Shown one piece after another: positions 60,337 through 64,000 of a stretch of 64,000 nucleotides of DNA. Positions within the stretch are counted from its first letter, which is position 1. Each line of letters starts with the position of its first letter. A program made the translations under genes and the position numbers. The DNA is from Schumannella sp. 10F1B-5-1 (GTDB lineage Bacteria; Actinomycetota; Actinomycetes; Actinomycetales; Microbacteriaceae), in assembly GCF_006517535.1 (NCBI RefSeq), contig NZ_VHQH01000037.1, positions 1 through 64,000 on the forward strand, read 5' to 3'. The notes under the pieces are model-generated. The model had not been told where the DNA came from. It did not search any database and saw only the letters and a program-made list of their open reading frames with translations.

Positions 60337-61116
60337 ATGCTCGAGAACGACCGGCGACCCCGCCGACTGACCGCGCTCGCCGTGCCGCTCACCGCGGCGC
60401 TCGCCGCGGCCGCGCTGGCGCTGCTGCCGACGGGAGCGGCCTGGGCCGACCCGCCGGGCGCGATCCCGGCGAACGCCACGTCGGGGGATGCGAAGTGGCA
60501 GCCGGCCACCGACTACGACGGCGACGGCTGCTATCCGAGCGTCGCCGTGGCCGGCGACGGAACGCCCGCCGAGGGGCTCAACAACTCCGGCGCGCTCAAC
60601 GGGAACTGCCGTGACCAGAGCGACCTCGACAACGTCAACACCTATGTGCGCACGATGTGCGTGGGCGACGGCTGGTGCGCGCACATGTACGCGTACTACT
60701 TCGAGAAGGACCAGGTCGTCGCCGGTGCGGATGCCTTCGGTCACCGTCACGACCTCGAGCACGTGATCGTGTGGGTGCAGAACGACCAGGCCCGCTACGT
60801 CTCGGCGTCGGCCCACGGCGACTACTCGACCCGCGCCGCGGCCGACGTGCTGTGGGACGGCACGCATCCGAAGATCGTCTACCACAAGGACGGCGGCTCG
60901 ACCCATGCCTTCCGCTTCGCCTCGGCGGGCGACGAGCCGCCGGAGAACCATTACGGAACCTGGCAGCGCCCCGTGCTGCTGAGCTGGGACCTGATGAGCG
61001 ACCCGGTGCGGAACACCATCAACACGCACTCCTACGGCTCCGCCAGCTTCGACATCAAGGACTCCAACTACGCGGGGAAGATCGCGCAGTGGGCTCCGGA
61101 CGAGGCGCCGTTCTGA
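60337..61116 (+). CDS. Secreted NPP1/NLP (necrosis-inducing-like) protein
   Basis: 259 residues. A signal peptide (about 1-36, ending near GAAWA) is followed by the NPP1 domain. The metal-binding heptapeptide of the family, normally GHRHDWE, reads GHRHDLE (135-141), with the His, Asp and Glu ligands kept. Four Cys ([19 protein letters not shown]) could form two disulfides. NLPs of oomycetes, fungi and some bacteria bind plant sphingolipids and lyse dicot cells; others are non-toxic. GGGGAG precedes the ATG. A plant-associated lifestyle would fit but is not proven. Confidence 0.87.
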   Translation: MLENDRRPRRLTALAVPLTAALAAAALALLPTGAAWADPPGAIPANATSGDAKWQPATDYDGDGCYPSVAVAGDGTPAEGLNNSGALNGNCRDQSDLDNVNTYVRTMCVGDGWCAHMYAYYFEKDQVVAGADAFGHRHDLEHVIVWVQNDQARYVSASAHGDYSTRAAADVLWDGTHPKIVYHKDGGSTHAFRFASAGDEPPENHYGTWQRPVLLSWDLMSDPVRNTINTHSYGSASFDIKDSNYAGKIAQWAPDEAPF

Positions 61117-61142
61117 TCCTGCGCGCGAGCACGGGATGACCG

Positions 61143-61170
61143 GGGCCGGGTGCGACGTCGCGCCCGGCCT
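61143..61170. terminator. Hairpin between NLP gene and coaD
   Basis: GGCCGGG (61144-61150) pairs with CCCGGCC (61163-61169), and the interior GCGAC/GTCGC continues the stem after one wobble. No T run follows. It lies 28 bp behind the NLP stop. Confidence 0.55.
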
Positions 61171-61234
61171 CGGCTCGTGCGCCGCGCATCCACTCGGTAA
61201 CGAACCGGTCACAGAAGGTCGCTACGCTGGAGCC

Positions 61235-61720
61235 GTGAGCAGGATCGCCGTCGTCCCCGGTTCCTTCGACCCCGTCACCCTGGGGCACATCGATGTCATC
61301 GAGCGTGCCGCCGGCATCTTCGACCAGCTGCACGTGCTGGTCGTGCACAACCCGGGCAAAACCGCGCTGCTGCCGATCGCGCAGCGCGTGTCGCTCATCC
61401 AGGACTCGATCGCCGAGGCCGGCATCAAGGGCGACATCCTCGTGACCAGCTGGAGCGTCGGCCTGCTCGTCGACTACTGCACCGACGTGGGCGCCTCGGT
61501 GCTCGTGAAGGGCATCCGCTCGCAGGTGGATGTGGCCTACGAGACGCCGATGGCGATCGTCAACCGCGACCTCGCCGGCGTCGAGACCGTGTTCATGCTG
61601 CCCGACCCGGCGCACACGCACGTGTCGTCGTCGCTCGTGCGCCAGGTCGCCTCGCTCGGCGGGGATGTGCGGCCCTACGTGCCGACGCCGGTCGCCGACT
61701 ACCTGCAGACGCCGCGCTAG
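61235..61720 (+). CDS. coaD: Phosphopantetheine adenylyltransferase
   Basis: Fourth step of CoA synthesis: 4'-phosphopantetheine plus ATP to dephospho-CoA. 161 residues, normal length. The nucleotidyltransferase motif [17 protein letters not shown] is near the start, and the late [15 protein letters not shown] closes the active site. GTG 61235 is chosen, with CTGGAG upstream and TACGCT as -10 element (61223-61228). Confidence 0.95.
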   Translation: MSRIAVVPGSFDPVTLGHIDVIERAAGIFDQLHVLVVHNPGKTALLPIAQRVSLIQDSIAEAGIKGDILVTSWSVGLLVDYCTDVGASVLVKGIRSQVDVAYETPMAIVNRDLAGVETVFMLPDPAHTHVSSSLVRQVASLGGDVRPYVPTPVADYLQTPR

Positions 61721-61777
61721 CCGGGAGCTGCCGCGCCGGCGGCCGGACGCCGACCGTGTGGACGCCCGGCCCGCGAC

Positions 61778-63043
61778 CTACGCGTCGGTGCCGCGCAGCC
61801 GGCCGATGACGCTCATCAGGTGGTAGACGACGATCGCCGCCACCGTGCCGAGGATGATGCCGGTGAACTGCATCGCGCCGGCCTCGAGCGTGAAGTTCGC
61901 GATGCCCATGATGAGCGCGACGCCCGCCGTGAGCTGGTTCTTCGGCTTCGAGAAGTCGACCTTGTTCTCGACCCAGATGCGCACCCCGATGATGCCGATG
62001 AGGCCGTAGAGCGCCGTCGTGACGCCGCCGAGAACACCCGGCGGAACGGTGTAGATGATCGCGCCGATCTTGGGCGAGAGGCCGAGCAGGATGGCGGCGA
62101 TGCCGGCGACCCAGTAGGCGGCGGTCGAGAAGACGCGCGTGGCCGCCATGACGCCGATGTTCTCGCCGTAGGTCGTGGTGGGCGAGCCGCCGCCGATGCC
62201 CGCGAGCACCGAGGCGACGCCGTCGGCGAGCAGCGCCCGGCCGGTCAGCGGCGACAGGTCGCGATTCGTGAGCTGGCCGACGCCGCGGATGTGACCCACG
62301 TTCTCGGCGATGAGCGCGAGAACGACCGGCAGGAACATGAGGTAGATCGGCAGGTGGTCGAGCGAGAAGGTCGGGGTCGTGAACTCGGGCAGGCCGATCC
62401 ACGCCGCCTTCTCGACGCCCGAGAAGTCGACCTCGCCGGCGATCACGGCGGCGATGTAGCCGACGATCACGCCGATCACGATCGACAGGCGGCCGAGCAG
62501 CCCCTTGAACAGCACGGCCGACAGGATGACCGCGAGCAGCGTGATGAGCGCGATGCCGGGCGACTTCGCGAAGTTGTCGCGCGCGGCCGGCGCCAGGTTG
62601 AAGCCGATCAGGGCGACGATCGCCCCGCTGACGATCGGCGGCATCAGCAGGTCGATCCAGCGCGTGCCGGTGGCCTGCACGATCAGTCCGACGATCACGA
62701 GCAGTGCGCCGACGATGATCACGCCCGCGAGCGCGGCGCCGCGGCCGTCGGCGGCCGTCGCGGCGCCGATCGGGGCGAGGAACGCGAACGACGAGCCGAG
62801 GTAGCTGGGCAGGCGGTTCGCCGTGATCACAAGGAAGAGCAGCGTGCCGAGTCCCGAGAAGAGCAGCGTCGTGCTGGGCGGGAAGCCGGTGATCAGCGGA
62901 ACGAGGAACGTCGCGCCGAACATCGCGACGACGTGCTGCACGCCGAAGCCGATCGTGCGCGGCCAGCTGAGCCGCTCCTCGGGGTACACGATCTCGGTCG
63001 CCGAGACCGCCTTGCCGTCGCCGTGTAGCTTCCAGATCGCCAC
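61778..63043 (-). CDS. Uracil-xanthine permease family transporter
   Basis: 421 residues, about 14 membrane segments, NCS2/UraA family. GFGVQHVVAMFGATFLVPLITG opens the transport fold, and the substrate-site motif ALIAENVGHIRGVGQLTNRD and GGSPTTTYGENIGVMA are present. Imports uracil or a related base with protons. Monocistronic; convergent with coaD. Confidence 0.92.
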   Translation of the reverse strand: MAIWKLHGDGKAVSATEIVYPEERLSWPRTIGFGVQHVVAMFGATFLVPLITGFPPSTTLLFSGLGTLLFLVITANRLPSYLGSSFAFLAPIGAATAADGRGAALAGVIIVGALLVIVGLIVQATGTRWIDLLMPPIVSGAIVALIGFNLAPAARDNFAKSPGIALITLLAVILSAVLFKGLLGRLSIVIGVIVGYIAAVIAGEVDFSGVEKAAWIGLPEFTTPTFSLDHLPIYLMFLPVVLALIAENVGHIRGVGQLTNRDLSPLTGRALLADGVASVLAGIGGGSPTTTYGENIGVMAATRVFSTAAYWVAGIAAILLGLSPKIGAIIYTVPPGVLGGVTTALYGLIGIIGVRIWVENKVDFSKPKNQLTAGVALIMGIANFTLEAGAMQFTGIILGTVAAIVVYHLMSVIGRLRGTDA

Positions 63044-63151
63044 GAAGGCTCCTCTCCCGGGGCGCGCCCGGCGTGGTCGGGCGGCGGGGGTGCCGCGCCT
63101 CGCCCGACATTAGCGGGATGCGCGACGACGCCGAGTGCGCATCCCGGAGAC

Positions 63152-63170
63152 TGAGGTTAGGCTTGCCTTC
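63152..63170 (+). promoter_or_regulatory. DtxR/IdeR-type iron box
   Basis: TGAGGTTAGGCTTGCCTTC matches 16 of 19 positions of the TWAGGTWAGSCTWACCTWA iron box. It abuts the start codon at 63172, so iron-bound repressor would block transcription directly. Confidence 0.75.
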
Positions 63171-63171
63171 T

Positions 63172-64000
63172 ATGGCAAAGAACCCGAGGCTCGTGCCCGC
63201 CGACCCCCGCCTCTTCCGCGCCCAGGTCGTCGACAGTCGGATGCTCACCCCGTCGCTGCGGCGGGTGACGGTGGCGGGCGACGAGCTCGCCGAGTTCGAC
63301 CACCTCGGCTTCGACCACTGGTTCCGCCTGTTCCTGCAGCTGCCGCACCAGGATGAGCTCTACCTGCCGGCCGTCTCGGGCCGCAAGTGGTGGACCGCCT
63401 ACCTCGACATCCCCGAGGAGCGCCGCCCGCACTGCGCCAACTACACGGTCGCCGCCTTCCGCCCGGCCGAGCGCGAGATGGACATCGACTTCGTGCTGCA
63501 CCGCTCCGCCGCCGGCGAGCTCGAGGGCGGCGCCGCGATCTGGGCCGACGCGGCCCGGCCCGGCGACGGCATCGCCTTCCTCGACCAGGGTGCCCTTTAC
63601 GACCAGCCCGACGACACGAGCGAGGTGCTCGTCGTCGCCGACGAGACCGGACTGCCCGGCGCCGCCGGCATCCTCGCCTCGCTCGCTCCGCACACGACGG
63701 GCCTGCTGATCCAGGAGGTGCCGACGCGCGGCGACGTGCGCGAGCTGCCCGCGCCGGCCGGCGTCGAGGTGCGGTGGATCGTGCGCGACGAGCTGGATTC
63801 GGGCGCCGGGCTCGACGGCGCCGCGGCTCACGCCATCCCCGGCCGTGCCGCCCTCGCCGAGCTCACCCGACTCGAGTCGACCGCCGACACCGCCTACGCC
63901 TACGTGGTCGGCGAATCCGACCTCGCCACGAGCGGCCGCCGGCACCTGCGCCGCCTCGGTCTCGCCAAGGAGCGCATCTTCTTCAGCGGCTACTGGCGCA
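63172..64000 (+). CDS. Siderophore-interacting protein (FAD-dependent ferric reductase), cut by the window end
   Basis: 276 residues are visible before the window ends. The N-terminal FAD-binding barrel (RLFRAQVVDSRMLTPSLRRVTVAGDEL, then NYTVAAFRPAEREMDIDFVLH with the RxYT-like flavin site reading NYT) is followed by the SIP C-terminal domain (EVLVVADETGLPGAAGILA, later AYVVGESDLATSGRRHLRRLGL and SGYWR). The ViuB/SIP family reduces Fe3+-siderophore to release iron. Control by an iron box immediately in front supports an iron-uptake role. Leaderless start at ATG 63172. Confidence 0.92.
   Translation, partial: MAKNPRLVPADPRLFRAQVVDSRMLTPSLRRVTVAGDELAEFDHLGFDHWFRLFLQLPHQDELYLPAVSGRKWWTAYLDIPEERRPHCANYTVAAFRPAEREMDIDFVLHRSAAGELEGGAAIWADAARPGDGIAFLDQGALYDQPDDTSEVLVVADETGLPGAAGILASLAPHTTGLLIQEVPTRGDVRELPAPAGVEVRWIVRDELDSGAGLDGAAAHAIPGRAALAELTRLESTADTAYAYVVGESDLATSGRRHLRRLGLAKERIFFSGYWR

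Overview
This window comes from a high-GC Gram-positive genome, most likely a member of the Microbacteriaceae (Actinobacteria). The evidence is the very high GC content, many GTG starts and leaderless promoters with a TAnnnT -10 element, the order leuC-leuD-murA-plsC-gpsA-ddl-thiL-rsmD-recG-coaD, and the frequent hexamer GGATGC. It opens in the last bases of a 5S rRNA and closes inside a siderophore-interacting protein gene. There are two tRNA genes (Gln-CTG, Glu-CTC). I see no insertion sequence, prophage or CRISPR array. No gene-free stretch exceeds 300 bases.

Layout. 1-14.3 kb is housekeeping and small-molecule genes: a MarR regulator with a VOC protein, a membrane cytochrome b, deoC with two aldehyde dehydrogenase-family genes, a TauE exporter, a metallo-hydrolase, a lipid kinase, a YqhA-like protein, and a TerC protein behind a probable yybP-ykoY (Mn2+) riboswitch. 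14.3-42.9 kb is one large surface/secretion locus. 42.9-50.5 kb holds leuCD (behind a leucine-rich leader peptide), murA, an acyltransferase, gpsA (with a duplicated 5' end) and ddl. 50.5-64 kb holds thiL, a J-domain membrane protein, an EamA/LysR pair, rsmD, corA, recG, a secreted NLP-type protein, coaD, a uracil permease and an iron-regulated siderophore-interacting protein.

The 14.3-42.9 kb locus is the most interesting part. A signalling operon (PP2C phosphatase, FHA protein, Ser/Thr kinase, FHA-plus-helical C-terminus protein) is followed by a 1853-residue Ig/FN3 surface protein, a MoxR ATPase, a DUF58 protein and a transglutaminase-like membrane protein that has lost its catalytic Cys and His. 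This gene set matches the PFNA cluster known from bifidobacteria. Here it is joined to a type VII secretion locus: a WXG100-like protein, a 1554-residue FHA-FtsK/SpoIIIE ATPase, and two effector modules placed on either side of the ATPase. Each module has a small W-containing helical hairpin protein, a larger protein with a related N-terminal helical region, a central hydrophobic region and an unrelated C-terminus (one an alpha/beta hydrolase with a GxSxG nucleophile), and one or two members of a new 'PGxW' protein family.

Five copies of an 18-bp palindrome, consensus ATGGGGA-N4-TCCCCAT, sit in front of the transcription units of this locus and I saw none elsewhere. In four of the five the palindrome centre lies 35-36 bp before a TAnnnT -10 element, the arrangement expected of an activator site. 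This points to one regulon joining the surface protein operon, the WXG100 gene, the ATPase and both effector modules. Its regulator may be the FHA protein that ends the kinase operon.
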